Positions 50,411-59,905 of a stretch of 64,000 bases of DNA are shown one piece after another. Both the position numbers and the translations under genes were made by a program. The notes beneath the pieces were generated by a model that was given only the letters and a program-made list of their open reading frames with translations, was not told where the DNA came from and made no database searches. The DNA lies in NCBI RefSeq assembly GCF_042662125.1, contig NZ_JBHSXL010000006.1:1-64000 (forward strand), in the 5' to 3' direction. The stretch comes from Halopenitus salinus (GTDB lineage Archaea; Halobacteriota; Halobacteria; Halobacteriales; Haloferacaceae). Within the stretch, counting starts at the first letter, position 1; every line of letters starts with the position of its first letter.

Positions 50411-51724
50411 TCACGACTCCGCGATCGGCCGCTCCGCGATGTAGCCGCGCTTGCACTCGGGACAGATGTCGCCGGCCCGCATCGAGCTCTCGCCGGACGG
50501 CTGTACCAGCCCGCACTCCGGACAGAAGTACTCGGTGGTCTCCTCGTCGGACTCGGTCGCGAGCTCGACCGTCCGAGCCGCCGTGAATCCCGGATCGTCG
50601 ACGTCCGTACCGTCCGATCCGCCGGATCGACCGGCCGTTTCCGCGGCGGCCGAACCCGGACCTCCGTCGGATCCCTCGATGAACTCCGTCTCCTCGTCGT
50701 CGAACTCCATCGGCCCGTCCGCCTCGGGCGTCAACCCGCCGCCGAAGGAGACCGCGGGGTCGTCGCCGTCGTCGCCGCCCTCGTAGGTCGCATCGAACCC
50801 CTCGTCCTCGCCGCGACGCTCCGGCCAGGGGGTGTGATCCCCGTCGACGGTCGGATCGGGCGACTCCTGCGAGCGGTCCTCACGGTCGGGATCGGACCAC
50901 TCGCCGCGCTTGCGCTCGTCGGACGATCCGGTTCCGTCGGGCGACTCCGGGGCGTCGACCGGGGCATCCGGTGCCGGTGGATCGTCCGTGCTTTCCGTTC
51001 CGTCGGACTCCGTGAGGATGATCCCGTCGTCCTCCGATGCGGATTCCGAGCCGGGATCGGCGTCGGGTTGCGAGTCGGCTCCGGCCGGTGTCGATCCGGA
51101 TCCCGAATCCGGCGTGGGTGCGTCGGACGTCTCGGGGCGTTCGGAGGCTTCGTCTTCGTGATCGACCGTTCCGGCTCCCCCGCCGGGTTCGTCGTCCGTT
51201 TCCTCGAGTATCTCGGCGTCCTCCCCGGATGCGGTCTGCGCATCGATGTTCGCGTCCGCCTCGCTCGCAGCCGCGGTCGGCGGCTCCGTCTCCGATGATC
51301 CTCCGGCGCTCGAGGGGTCACCAGCGCGTGAGGGTTCTCCCGCGCTTGCGGACGCTTCGGCGCTTGCGGACGTTTCGGCGTCCGTGGGATCTCCGACGGT
51401 TTCGGCGGTTTCGGAGGGGTCTCCGACGGTTGTGGTCGGCCGGTTTCCGCCCGCCGCGGCTCCCCGATCGTCGACGCCGGCTCCCTCCGGCCCGGCGTCG
51501 GGGGCGGATCCGGCCTCGTCCGGAGCGTCGGTTCCGGCCGCCGCGGCCGCCAGCTGTTCGAGGGTGGTGACCTCCTTGTTCTCGCTGACGACGCGACGCT
51601 CGCCACAGCGAGCGCACTCCTCGATCTCACGGACGGTGATGACGACCTGGTCGCCCTCCTCCTCGCGCTCGCGTTCGACCGTCGGCTCCCCGAAGTCGTG
51701 CCCGAGCAGACACCTGAGTCCCAT
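50411..51724 (-). CDS. Zinc-ribbon protein with long acidic disordered middle (probably DUF7093)
   Basis: Residues 1-55 (MGLRCLLGHDFGEPTVERERE...IEECARCGERRVVSENKEV) carry one CxxC pair and a conserved head. Residues about 60-395 are low-complexity Asp/Glu/Ser/Pro/Ala with DNA-level repetition (for example SASAEASASAGEPSRAGDPSSAGG). The last 40 residues form a second zinc ribbon: YFCPECGLVQPSGESSMRAGDICPECKRGYI. Two zinc heads joined by a flexible acidic linker suggest a scaffold or nucleic-acid-binding factor. Function unknown. It diverges from the LarA-like gene. Confidence 0.8.
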   Translation of the reverse strand: MGLRCLLGHDFGEPTVEREREEEGDQVVITVREIEECARCGERRVVSENKEVTTLEQLAAAAAGTDAPDEAGSAPDAGPEGAGVDDRGAAAGGNRPTTTVGDPSETAETVGDPTDAETSASAEASASAGEPSRAGDPSSAGGSSETEPPTAAASEADANIDAQTASGEDAEILEETDDEPGGGAGTVDHEDEASERPETSDAPTPDSGSGSTPAGADSQPDADPGSESASEDDGIILTESDGTESTDDPPAPDAPVDAPESPDGTGSSDERKRGEWSDPDREDRSQESPDPTVDGDHTPWPERRGEDEGFDATYEGGDDGDDPAVSFGGGLTPEADGPMEFDDEETEFIEGSDGGPGSAAAETAGRSGGSDGTDVDDPGFTAARTVELATESDEETTEYFCPECGLVQPSGESSMRAGDICPECKRGYIAERPIAES

Positions 51725-51910
51725 TTGTCGTTCCCTGTGCGGTCCGAACGTAAAAAACGTCGCCGTTGGCGTCCGACGCGCGGCGGACGCGAGCTCGGAG
51801 CGATCGATTCGACGGCGGTCCGACGAGACCGCGACGGTGGATCGACACCGGGAAACGACCGAGACCGCCGTGTGCCAACGTTTATGGGCGGGTCGTTCCC
51901 TCTATCGAGT

Positions 51911-53242
51911 ATGAGCGACGACGAGACGAAACCGACGGATCTGGTGATCCCCGACGAACGCGTCTACGACACCTGCGGGACGACCGAGTTCCCCCGCGTC
52001 GGCGTGATCGAACAGCGGTGGGAGACGGACCCGATCCCCGAAGACCAGCTCGCGAGCGAGGCGAGCGCCGCGGTGTCGGAACTGGACCTGGCGGACGTGC
52101 CGGCCGGCGGCGAGGTCGCGGTGGGCGCGGGATCGCGCGGCATCGCGAACGTTCCGGAGATCGTTCGCGGCGTCGTGGAGGGGCTCTCCGATCGCGGCTA
52201 CGAGCCGTTCGTGTTCCCCGCGATGGGCAGCCACGGCGGGGCGACCGCCGAGGGGCAACGCGACAAGCTCGCCGCGCTCGGCGTCACCGAGGAGGCCGTC
52301 GGCTGTGAGGTACGCGCGACGATGGAGACGGAGATAATCGGCGAGACCGACGAACACGGGATCGCCGTCCACGCCGACGCGAACGCCGCGGCGGCGGACG
52401 CGATAGTGCCGGTCAACCGCGTGAAGCCGCACACCGACTTCGACGGTGACGTCGAAAGCGGCCTCTCGAAGATGCTCGTCATCGGCATGGGCAAACAGAA
52501 GGGCGCCCAGATGGCCCACCGCTGGGCGCTCGACTGGAGCTTCCGCAACATGCTGCCGGAGATCGCGTCGTTGATCATCGACCGGCTGCCGGTCGTCGGC
52601 GGGGTCGCGATCGTCGAGGACCTCCACGACGACACCACGATCATCGAGGGGGTCCCCCCGGAGGGCTTCCTCTCGCGTGAGGCCGAGCTGCTCGAGATCG
52701 CCTACGAGCAGCTCCCCACGCTCCCGTTCGACGAGCTCGACGTGCTCGTGCTCGACCGGATGGGCAAGGACATAAGCGGCCCCGGGATGGACCCGAACGT
52801 CCTCCACAGACGGCCCTACGAGCCCGAGCCGATCCTCGAGCGCCCGCGGTACACGCGCGTGTACACTCGATCGCTCACGGAGCCCTCCCACGGAAACACC
52901 GTCGGGATCGGTCTCGCGGACCTGGTCCACGAGGACCTGCTCGAGGCGATGGAACCCGAAAAGGGATTCACGAACGCCGTGACCGCGAGCACGCTTCGGG
53001 GGATCCGAACGCCGACCGCCGTCGAGAACGACCGGGCCGGACTGACCGTCTGTCTGTCGACGATCGGCGTGAACGAGCCCGAGGACGTCAGGCTCGTTCG
53101 CGCGCTCGACACGATGCGGCTCGGCACGCTCGTCGCGAGCGAGGCGCTGGTCGAGGAGGCGCGCGAGCGCGAGGACCTGCGAGTCGTCTCCGAGCCGGAG
53201 CCGATCGACTTCGAGGACGACGACTTCCTCGAGTTCCCGTAG
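51911..53242 (+). CDS. LarA-like (DUF2088) putative nickel-pincer cofactor enzyme
   Basis: The two-lobed LarA fold can be traced: VAVGAGSRGIANVPEIVRGVVEGL, FPAMGSHGGATAEGQRDKL (His of the GSH motif), VNRVKPHTDFDGDVESGLSKMLVIGMGKQKGAQMAHRW, then VAIVEDLHDDTTIIEGV. His in SHGG, His in KPHTDF, Lys in GLSKM and His in MAHRW line up by eye with the four residues that hold substrate and Ni-pincer in lactate racemase. Members racemise or epimerise 2-hydroxyacids; the substrate here is unknown. LarB/C/E are not in the window. ATG 51911 gives 443 residues. Its 3' end faces a D-threonine-aldolase-like gene 18 bases away. Confidence 0.75.
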   Translation: MSDDETKPTDLVIPDERVYDTCGTTEFPRVGVIEQRWETDPIPEDQLASEASAAVSELDLADVPAGGEVAVGAGSRGIANVPEIVRGVVEGLSDRGYEPFVFPAMGSHGGATAEGQRDKLAALGVTEEAVGCEVRATMETEIIGETDEHGIAVHADANAAAADAIVPVNRVKPHTDFDGDVESGLSKMLVIGMGKQKGAQMAHRWALDWSFRNMLPEIASLIIDRLPVVGGVAIVEDLHDDTTIIEGVPPEGFLSREAELLEIAYEQLPTLPFDELDVLVLDRMGKDISGPGMDPNVLHRRPYEPEPILERPRYTRVYTRSLTEPSHGNTVGIGLADLVHEDLLEAMEPEKGFTNAVTASTLRGIRTPTAVENDRAGLTVCLSTIGVNEPEDVRLVRALDTMRLGTLVASEALVEEAREREDLRVVSEPEPIDFEDDDFLEFP

Positions 53243-53260
53243 ACGTCGCGTCGCCCGCCG

Positions 53261-54400
53261 TCACCGGACCTTTCCCCTCGCTTGGACCTCCCAGAGTTCC
53301 TCGATCCGGCCGTCTCGAACGCCGGCGATTCGATCGTGGAGGTTGATCGTCGTACAGACGTGGGGAACGATGAACTCCAACCGGTCGCCGACCGAGAACG
53401 ATTCGTCCGAGTTGCCGGTGTCGATCCAGCCGTGTTCCTCGCTGGCGTTGACGTACTCGACGTCGTCGCGGTTCCTGGGAACCGGCATCCTGGGGGTGTC
53501 CAACGAGAACGTCTTGCTGCCGCCGTCGACGACGAGTCGATCGTCGTCCGGCACGGAGATGACCGTCGTGAGGACCGTCGCCGCACAGTCGTCCTTCGAC
53601 ACCTCCCACGGCCGGTGTTCGAGTTCGCCGACATCGTTGAAGGGGTACATGCCCGGGTTGATCTCGGTGACCACCGGGTGCGTACCGCTGTAGCGCGAGG
53701 TGGCCGTCCCGCCGACCTTCACCTCCGCCACGGCGACGCCGGCGGCCTCGATGTCCGCGACCACGTCCTGGACCAAGTCCATCGCCTCCCGACACCGCTT
53801 TTCGAAGTCCGATTCGGTCGCGGCCTCGGCCTTGACGTGTGACTCGTACGCGAGGAGGCCGTCGAACTCGAGGGCGTCCGCCGCGTCGATCCGCTCCGCG
53901 AGAGCCACGGCCTCGGGGCCGGGAGCGACGCCGGTTCGGTGCAATCCCACGTCGATCTCGAGGACGACGTCGACCGTCGTGTCGTGGTCGCGGGCGGCGT
54001 CCCGAAGCATCTCGATCGTCGCGACCGAATCGACCGTCGTCGCCAGCTTCTCCGCCTTCCTCGAGAGCCAACAGAGCCGGTCGAGCTTTCGATCGCCGAC
54101 CACCTGATACGACAGGTACACGTCGTCGATGCCGTTTCGCACCATCGTCTCCACCTCGCCCAGGGTTTGACAGCAGATCCCGCCACCGTCGGTCATCTCG
54201 TCTTGGAGCGCCGCGAGCTCGGCGTTCTTGTGCGTCTTGGCGTGCGACCGGAGCGAAACGTCGTTCTCGTCGGCGAACGCCGCGTAGGACTCGATGTTGC
54301 GCTCCATCGCGTCGACGTCGACGAGCAGGGCCGGGGTTTCGAGGGCCGCGACCGACTGGTGAAGCGTCGGTCCCGTCTCGTCGGTGGTCCAGGTGGACAT
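53261..54400 (-). CDS. D-threonine aldolase/D-serine dehydratase-like PLP enzyme (fold type III)
   Basis: An alanine-racemase-type barrel opens with LETPALLVDVDAMERNIESYAAFA and has RSHAKTHKNAELAALQ, where the second Lys probably binds PLP. It continues VVLEIDVGLHRTGVAPG and EVKVGGTATSRYSGTHPVVTEINPGMY. The C-terminal beta domain ends FIVPHVCTTINLHDRIAGVRDG, containing the His/Cys metal-binding pattern of D-threonine aldolases and D-serine dehydratases. It cleaves or deaminates D-3-hydroxy amino acids. 379 residues. Converges on the LarA-like gene, which hints at a shared theme of stereochemically inverted substrates, but no operon exists. Confidence 0.87.
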   Translation of the reverse strand: MSTWTTDETGPTLHQSVAALETPALLVDVDAMERNIESYAAFADENDVSLRSHAKTHKNAELAALQDEMTDGGGICCQTLGEVETMVRNGIDDVYLSYQVVGDRKLDRLCWLSRKAEKLATTVDSVATIEMLRDAARDHDTTVDVVLEIDVGLHRTGVAPGPEAVALAERIDAADALEFDGLLAYESHVKAEAATESDFEKRCREAMDLVQDVVADIEAAGVAVAEVKVGGTATSRYSGTHPVVTEINPGMYPFNDVGELEHRPWEVSKDDCAATVLTTVISVPDDDRLVVDGGSKTFSLDTPRMPVPRNRDDVEYVNASEEHGWIDTGNSDESFSVGDRLEFIVPHVCTTINLHDRIAGVRDGRIEELWEVQARGKVR

Positions 54401-54503
54401 GGTCCGAAACGACCCTCCCGAATATTAAATGTGAGTCGCCCCGGCTACCGAGAACCACGACGGACTCCGCGATGGCCGGACCGCGCCCCAGTCGCGCCGC
54501 CGG

Positions 54504-56021
54504 TCACGAGGCCTCCAGATCCCCGAAGCGCTCCGGCGGGCGCCGATGATCGGTCGCCTGCTCGTAGCTGTAGGCCACCTCGAACAGCCGCGGTTCGGCG
54601 AACCGCCGTCCGAGGAGTTCCATCCCGACCGGGAGCCCGTCGTCGGTGCTTCCGGCCGGCACGACGATCGCGGGGAGCCCGGTGTGTGCGGCGAGCTCGC
54701 AGGGAAGCTCGGAGAACGGCTGGTGGTCGGGGCGTTCGACCGGCGGAACCGTCGACGGGGGGTACATCACGGCGTCGAGGTCCTCCTCGACGAACCGGGC
54801 GAGAACCGCGTTTTCGAGTCGCTGCCGTCGCTGCAGGCGACGCAGATAATCGACGTTCCGGTCCAGCGACTCGCCGTCGCCGTCCAAAATTCCCGCGTCA
54901 TCGATCCGCGAGGCGACCGCCGGCGCGATCGACCCGGTTTCGTACAGTTCCCGTAGCGACTCGTACGGGATTTCGCCGCCGTGTTCGGCGAGATACCGGT
55001 CGAACTCGCGGACGAACTCGAAGCCGACGACACGGGCACTCCGAAGGGTGTCGCCGTCGACGACCTCGACGGGATCCACGACGGTCGCGCCCGCCGCGCG
55101 AAGGTCCGCGATGGCGTCCTCGAGCACGGTCGTGACGGCCGCCGCGTCCGCCTTCGGGGCGGCCGTCTCGTCCTGGAGCCCGAACCACTCCCTGAGGATA
55201 CCGATCCGTGCGTCCTCGAGACCGTCCGGATCGAGGTGTGAGACGTATCCGTCGTCGGGAACCGCGTCCGCGCCCCGCGCGGTGACCGGATCCTCGGGGT
55301 CGTATCCGGCCATGACGTCGAGCATCCGGGCGGCGTCGGCGACGGTCCGCGCGATCGGACCCGCCGTGTCCTGTGTGTCGCTGAGCGGGACGATGCCGGT
55401 TCGGCTCACCAACCCTCGCGTGGGGCGCACCCCGACGAGCGCGTTGAACGCGGGCGGGGAGCGAACGGACGAGCAGGTGTCCGTCCCCGTGCCGATCGTG
55501 GCCATGTTCGCGGCGACCGCCGCCGCCGTCCCGCCGCTCGATCCGGACGGTCGACGGTCGAGGTCGTATGCGTTTCGCGTTTCACCGCCCAGAGAGCTGA
55601 TCGTATCGACGCCGAAGGAGAGCTCCTGGAGGTTCGCCTTCGCGAGAACGATCGCCCCCGCCTCCCGAAGCCGTTCGACGATGAAGGCATCGCGGGCGGG
55701 CCGTGCCTCCGCGAGCGCGACCGAGCCCGCCGTCGTCGGCATGTCGTGGGTGTCCTGGTTGTCCTTCAGGATCACCGGGACGCCGTGGAGCGGGCCGACC
55801 GGTCCCTCGTCCGCGAATCGCGCGTCGAGCCGGCGGGCCCGCCGGAGAGCGTCGTCGTTCACCGTCAAGATCGCGTTCAGGTCGTCGTCGTAGGCGTCGA
55901 TGCGCTCCAGATATCGCTTCACGAGCGCTTCGGCGGTGATCCGTTCGTCGGAGATCGCCGTCCGGACGTCGTCGACCGTCGCCTCGACCGGATCGAATCG
56001 GTCCGTGGACGTTGTGGTCAT
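54504..56021 (-). CDS. Amidase-signature family enzyme
   Basis: Ser-cisSer-Lys hydrolase: VPVILKDNQDTHDMPTTAGS supplies the Lys, RRPSGSSGGTAAAVAANMATIGTGTDTCSSVRSPPAFNALVG the Gly/Ser-rich signature with both serines. The usual GTDTGGS is GTDTCSS here, a variation seen in some amidases. The C-terminus LPAIVVPAGSTDDGLPVGMELLG is typical. It is not GatA: the glutamyl-tRNA amidotransferase partners are absent and the N-terminus resembles stand-alone amidases. ATG 56021 (MTTTSTDRFDP) is preferred over the longer frame. 505 residues. Confidence 0.87.
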   Translation of the reverse strand: MTTTSTDRFDPVEATVDDVRTAISDERITAEALVKRYLERIDAYDDDLNAILTVNDDALRRARRLDARFADEGPVGPLHGVPVILKDNQDTHDMPTTAGSVALAEARPARDAFIVERLREAGAIVLAKANLQELSFGVDTISSLGGETRNAYDLDRRPSGSSGGTAAAVAANMATIGTGTDTCSSVRSPPAFNALVGVRPTRGLVSRTGIVPLSDTQDTAGPIARTVADAARMLDVMAGYDPEDPVTARGADAVPDDGYVSHLDPDGLEDARIGILREWFGLQDETAAPKADAAAVTTVLEDAIADLRAAGATVVDPVEVVDGDTLRSARVVGFEFVREFDRYLAEHGGEIPYESLRELYETGSIAPAVASRIDDAGILDGDGESLDRNVDYLRRLQRRQRLENAVLARFVEEDLDAVMYPPSTVPPVERPDHQPFSELPCELAAHTGLPAIVVPAGSTDDGLPVGMELLGRRFAEPRLFEVAYSYEQATDHRRPPERFGDLEAS

Positions 56022-56161
56022 TGATCGTGTGAGCCCCGACGGGTGTTCCGGGGCGACCACGAACAGTCTACCGGCCGCGGAAGGCGGCGCGATCTCAAGC
56101 GACGTGGCATCGAGGTGTTCACCCCCAGCTTTAATTGACGACGTCGAGTAGGGCGATCGCT

Positions 56162-56470
56162 ATGCAACTCGTGGATACGACCTCGACACACGGGTTCTTC
56201 GACGTCGTCGCCGGCACGGGGCGCTCGCAGGCGGCCTCGATGGTCCTCCAGCCCGGCCAGTCGACGGGCAGCCCCGAGAACGCACACGCCGGGAGCGACC
56301 AGTGGCTGTTCGTCGTCTCCGGGACCGGACGGGCGACGATCGAGGGGGATCGACACGATCTCCGGGCGGGAACGCTCGTCCTCATCGAACCCGGGGAGAC
56401 CCACGAGATCGTCAACACCGGGGACGACCCGCTCGTCACCGTGAACGTGTACGCTCCGCCGGAGTATTGA
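56162..56470 (+). CDS. Small cupin-domain protein
   Basis: A single beta-barrel of 102 residues. Cupin motif 1 is GSDQWLFVVSGTGRATIEGDRHDLRAG (His replaced: the usual HxH is SDQW), motif 2 is LVLIEPGETHEIVNTGDDPLVTVNVYAP with one His. With only one obvious metal-ligand His the metal site is incomplete, so a binding rather than catalytic role is possible. ATG 56162 begins the domain (MQLVDTTSTHGFF). It diverges from the amidase (140-base gap) and converges on srp54. Confidence 0.82.
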   Translation: MQLVDTTSTHGFFDVVAGTGRSQAASMVLQPGQSTGSPENAHAGSDQWLFVVSGTGRATIEGDRHDLRAGTLVLIEPGETHEIVNTGDDPLVTVNVYAPPEY

Positions 56471-56524
56471 TCTACCCAGATCCGATTTCCAGCGTTGCGC
56501 GTTCGACGAGCGTACGAGGCGCGT

Positions 56525-57922
56525 TCAGAAAGGTCCGTTTCCGCCGCCCATCATCCCGCCGAGACCGCCGCCGCCGTCGCCCTGCTGGAGCTTCTTCATC
56601 ATCCGCTGCATGTCGCCGTCGCCCATCCCCTGGAACTGGTCGAGGGTTCGCTCCATCATCCGGTGTTGCTCGAGCAGCTCGCGGACCGTCTCCGCCTCGA
56701 TTCCGGACCCGCGAACGATCCGCTCGACGCGCGACTGCCCGACGATCCGCGGGTTCTCGAGCTCCTCGTCGGTCATCGAGTCCATGACCACCTCGAACTC
56801 GCGCATCCGGTTTTGGGTGACGTCCATCGCGTCGTCGGGCAGCTGGTCCATCACGCCGCCGCCCATCCCCGGGATCATGTCCATCACCTGATCGAGGGGA
56901 CCCATGCGGTTCATCGCCGCCATCTGCTTTTGCATGTCCTTGAGGGTGAAGTTCCCGTCGAGGAGGTCCTCGGGGTCCCAGTCGTCCTCCTCCTCGCCCG
57001 TCTCCGCCATCGCGCGCTCGACGCGCTCGGAGAGCTGCTTGAGGTCGCCCATGCCGAGCAGCCGGGAGATGAACCCCGAGGGCTCGAACCGCTCTACGTC
57101 CTGGACCGTCTCGCCGGTCCCGAGGAAGGCGATGGAGGAGCCGGTCTCGTTGACCGCCGCGAGGGCGCCGCCGCCCTTCGCGGTCCCGTCGAGTTTGGTG
57201 ATCACGACGCCGTCGATGCCGATCGCCGACTCGAACCGGCTCGCCTGTTCCGTGGCGCCCTGGCCGATCGCGGCGTCGAGCACGAGCAACGAGCGGTCGG
57301 GATCGACGGCCGACTCGATCTCCTCGATCTCCGCGATCAGGTCGTCCTCGAGCGCGTGTCGACCCGCCGTGTCGACGATGTGAACGTCGGCGTCGGCGGT
57401 CGCCTCCATGCCGTCGCGCGCGATCTGCACCGGGTCCTCCGCGTCCGGGTCGCCGTAGAAGTCGACCTCGGCGCGCTCGCACATCTGTTTGGCCTGGTCG
57501 TAGGCGCCGGGCCGGAAGGTGTCGGTCTGGATGACCGCGGGTCGAAGCCCCTTCTTCGAGAACCACCAGGCCATCTTGGCGGCGGAGGTCGTCTTACCCG
57601 ACCCCTGCAGGCCGGCGAGGAGTATCGTCTGCGGCTCGAGGGGGAGCTCGGTCGAGTCGCCGACGAGTTCGACGAGCTCCTCGTAGACGATCTTCAGGAC
57701 GTGATCGCGTGCTGTCGTCCCCGCGGGCGGCTCCTCCTCGAGCGCCCGCGTCTCTATCGAGTCCGAGAGTTCCATCACGAGGGAGACGTCGACGTCGGCC
57801 GAAAGCAGCGACCGCTGGATCTCCTTGATGATCTCCTCGACGTCCTCCTCGCTCAGTCGGGACTTCCCCTGCAGCGTATCGAGCGTGCCGCGGAGGGAAC
57901 TTCCCAGATCGTCGAGTACCAT
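56525..57922 (-). CDS. srp54: Signal recognition particle protein SRP54 (Ffh)
   Basis: Binds signal peptides and 7S RNA. The N-domain is LGSSLRGTLDTLQGKSRLSEEDV, the GTPase domain has LAGLQGSGKTTSAAK, DTFRPGAYDQAKQM, DTAGRH and TKLDGTAKGG, and the methionine-rich M-domain spans about 325-450 (MQKQMAAMNRMGPLDQVMDMIPGMGG...). The tail GGGGLGGMMGGGNGPF is a Gly/Met-rich extension. 465 residues. 150 bases lie between its start and the ftsY stop. Confidence 0.98.
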   Translation of the reverse strand: MVLDDLGSSLRGTLDTLQGKSRLSEEDVEEIIKEIQRSLLSADVDVSLVMELSDSIETRALEEEPPAGTTARDHVLKIVYEELVELVGDSTELPLEPQTILLAGLQGSGKTTSAAKMAWWFSKKGLRPAVIQTDTFRPGAYDQAKQMCERAEVDFYGDPDAEDPVQIARDGMEATADADVHIVDTAGRHALEDDLIAEIEEIESAVDPDRSLLVLDAAIGQGATEQASRFESAIGIDGVVITKLDGTAKGGGALAAVNETGSSIAFLGTGETVQDVERFEPSGFISRLLGMGDLKQLSERVERAMAETGEEEDDWDPEDLLDGNFTLKDMQKQMAAMNRMGPLDQVMDMIPGMGGGVMDQLPDDAMDVTQNRMREFEVVMDSMTDEELENPRIVGQSRVERIVRGSGIEAETVRELLEQHRMMERTLDQFQGMGDGDMQRMMKKLQQGDGGGGLGGMMGGGNGPF

Positions 57923-58072
57923 TTACGGGAAGTACGCGACCCGAGGGCTAAAGCCTTTGTTCGTCGCCGGCACGCATGTGGGCGGATCACACCGTCGAAT
58001 TCTCGACGAGGGGGTCGATCCGTCGAGCGTCCACCGATCGTTGCGAGCGGAGGCGAGCGCCCGAGTCCGGCG

Positions 58073-59194
58073 CTACGCGTCCTCGCCGAGGAGCCGATCG
58101 ACGAGCCGTTCGGGATCGAAGCGCTCGATGTCGTCGTAGCCCTGGCCGGTTCCGAGAAAGAGGATCGGCTTGCCGGTGACGTAAGCGATGGAGATCGCGG
58201 CCCCGCCCGAGGAGTCGGCGTCGGCCTTCGTGAGGATGGCGCCGTCGATCGCCGCCGCGTCGTCGAACTCCTTGGCGCGGGTGACCGCGTCCTGGCCGGC
58301 GACCGCCTCGTCGACGAACAGGGTGAGGTCGGGATCGACCACGCGGTCGATCTTCTCGAGTTGGGCCATCAGGTCGTTCGAGGTGTGCAGCCGGCCGGCC
58401 GTGTCGCCGAGGACGACGTCGACGTCGTTGGCCTCGGCGTACTCGACGGCGTCGTAGACGACCGCGGCCGGATCGCCGCCCTGCTCGTGGGCGATGAGCT
58501 TCCGGTCGAGCCGGTCGGCGTGCTCGCGGATCTGCTCGTTCGCGCCGGCCCGGTAGGTGTCGCCGTTCGCGAGCACCGAGGAGTAGCCCCGGTCGGCGAG
58601 CCACTCCGAGAGCTTCGCGATCGACGTCGTCTTGCCGACGCCGTTGACCCCGGTGAAGACGATGGTGACCGGCTTGTCGGCCTCGGCGATCCGCGCTTCG
58701 AAGTCGAACTGGCCGACCGCGATCACCTCGAGCAGCGCGTCGTGGAGCGCCTCCTCGACGAGCTCGCCGGTCGTCTCGACCTGCTTTCGGGTCTCGCCGA
58801 GCATCGTCTCGCGGACCGTCTCGAGGATCTCCTCGGCGACGCTCATCTCGACGTCGCTCTCGAGAAGCGCCATCTCGAGGTTCCAAAGCGGCTCCTCGAG
58901 GTCCTCCTCCTCGATGATGATCCGGCCGGTCGCGAACGCCTTCGCACGTTGGAAGGTGCTCGGCTCGGCGCCTTCGGAGTCCGGATCGGAGTCCCCGTCC
59001 TCCGACCCGGCGGAACCGCCCCCCGAGGCGTCTCCGCTCGAGGCGGCGTCGGCCTCCGGTCCGACGGCCGCGTCGCTCGCGGCGGGTTGATCGGGGGCTT
59101 CCCCGTCGTCGGACCTCTCGTCCGGTTCGGACTCGGCCTGCTCTTCGACGTCGGTACGGAAGTCGTTCAGCTTGTCCTTCAGTCCGTCAAACAC
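58073..59194 (-). CDS. ftsY: SRP receptor FtsY
   Basis: Docks SRP-ribosome complexes at the membrane. An acidic, disordered A-region (about 15-85, rich in Asp/Ser/Gly) leads to the N-domain LEEPLWNLEMALLESDVEMSVAEEIL and the GTPase domain: FTGVNGVGKTTSIAKL, DTYRAGANEQI, GDTAGRL, TKADADSSGG. GTG/ATG start at 59194 (MFDGLKDKLNDF) gives the amphipathic first helix expected for membrane contact. 373 residues. It is followed by srp54 and preceded by pfdA in the usual archaeal order. Confidence 0.98.
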   Translation of the reverse strand: MFDGLKDKLNDFRTDVEEQAESEPDERSDDGEAPDQPAASDAAVGPEADAASSGDASGGGSAGSEDGDSDPDSEGAEPSTFQRAKAFATGRIIIEEEDLEEPLWNLEMALLESDVEMSVAEEILETVRETMLGETRKQVETTGELVEEALHDALLEVIAVGQFDFEARIAEADKPVTIVFTGVNGVGKTTSIAKLSEWLADRGYSSVLANGDTYRAGANEQIREHADRLDRKLIAHEQGGDPAAVVYDAVEYAEANDVDVVLGDTAGRLHTSNDLMAQLEKIDRVVDPDLTLFVDEAVAGQDAVTRAKEFDDAAAIDGAILTKADADSSGGAAISIAYVTGKPILFLGTGQGYDDIERFDPERLVDRLLGEDA

Positions 59195-59264
59195 GATCGT
59201 GGCTCCCGAAAGCGGTGGTCGTCGGTCGGTCGTTTCGTCCCGTCATCGAGGTTCGAATTCCGAC

Positions 59265-59717
59265 CTACTCGTCGTCCTGCTGTTGCATCTGCTGCATCTG
59301 CTGTTGCTGCATCTGCTGTTGCATCTGTTGGGCCTGCTGTTCGAGCTCGCTGCTTTCTTCTTGCAGCTCGTCGAGTTCCGCCTCGGTCTCCTCGATGCGG
59401 TCGTCGAGCGCGTCCCGCTTCGTCTCGAGCGCGGAGACCGCGTCGTCCTGCGGCTGCTCTGCGGCGTAGTCGCCGCCGAGGGAGACGACGACCTCGTCGA
59501 TGTCTTGAACCTCCGCGCGGAGGTAGGCGCCGCCGCCGAGGGGGACCTGAACCGTCGAGCCGGTCTCGAGGGTCTCGATCGCCTCGATCGCCTCGTCGAT
59601 CTCGCGCTGCTCCTGCTCGAACCCCTCGATCTCGGCCTCGAGAGCGGTGATCTCCTCCTCTATCGCCTGCAGCTCCTGGGAGAGCTGCTGGAGCTGCTGT
59701 TGACCGCCGCCCATCAT
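59265..59717 (-). CDS. pfdA: Prefoldin alpha subunit
   Basis: Chaperone subunit that hands unfolded proteins to the thermosome. Two long coiled-coil helices (LQQLSQELQAIEEEITALEAEIEGFEQEQ and DDAVSALETKRDALDDRIEETEAELDEL) flank the beta hairpins STVQVPLGGGAYLRAEVQDIDEVVVSLGGDYAAE. The C-terminus is an unusual Gln/Met repeat (QQMQQQMQQQQMQQM). ATG 59717 (or 59714) overlaps the rpl20e stop in the ATGA pattern. 150 residues. Confidence 0.96.
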   Translation of the reverse strand: MMGGGQQQLQQLSQELQAIEEEITALEAEIEGFEQEQREIDEAIEAIETLETGSTVQVPLGGGAYLRAEVQDIDEVVVSLGGDYAAEQPQDDAVSALETKRDALDDRIEETEAELDELQEESSELEQQAQQMQQQMQQQQMQQMQQQDDE

Positions 59718-59905
59718 GCTTCCACCCCGTCGGCCTCGGTCAGCTCGTCGAGCTCCATCTCGGCCCGCTTGACGCCGTGCTGGCTGCCGACCTGCGAGAA
59801 GACGTGCTCGCGGGCGACGTCCTCGTTGGGGGCCTCGATGGTCTTGGTGAACTCCTGGAACCCGTGGCGCGTCTTGAACCGTCCGCTCGCCGTAAAGTGA
59901 CTCAT
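59714..59905 (-). CDS. rpl20e: 50S ribosomal protein L20Ae/LX (eL20)
   Basis: Short archaeal LX protein: MSHFTASGRFKTRHGFQEFTKTIEAPNEDVAREHVFSQVGSQHGVKRAEMELDELTEADG, 63 residues. ATG 59905 is the expected start; the longer frame is not conserved. It lies upstream of pfdA with a four-base overlap, and 127 bases after the aIF6 stop. Part of the conserved archaeal rpl39e-rpl31e-tif6-rplX-pfdA-ftsY-srp54 string. Confidence 0.95.
   Translation of the reverse strand: MSHFTASGRFKTRHGFQEFTKTIEAPNEDVAREHVFSQVGSQHGVKRAEMELDELTEADGVEA

Noticed and set aside
56495..59650. 1,051-codon plus-strand frame opposite srp54 and ftsY
   Set aside because: Spans two well-supported minus-strand genes; composition is antisense-like.
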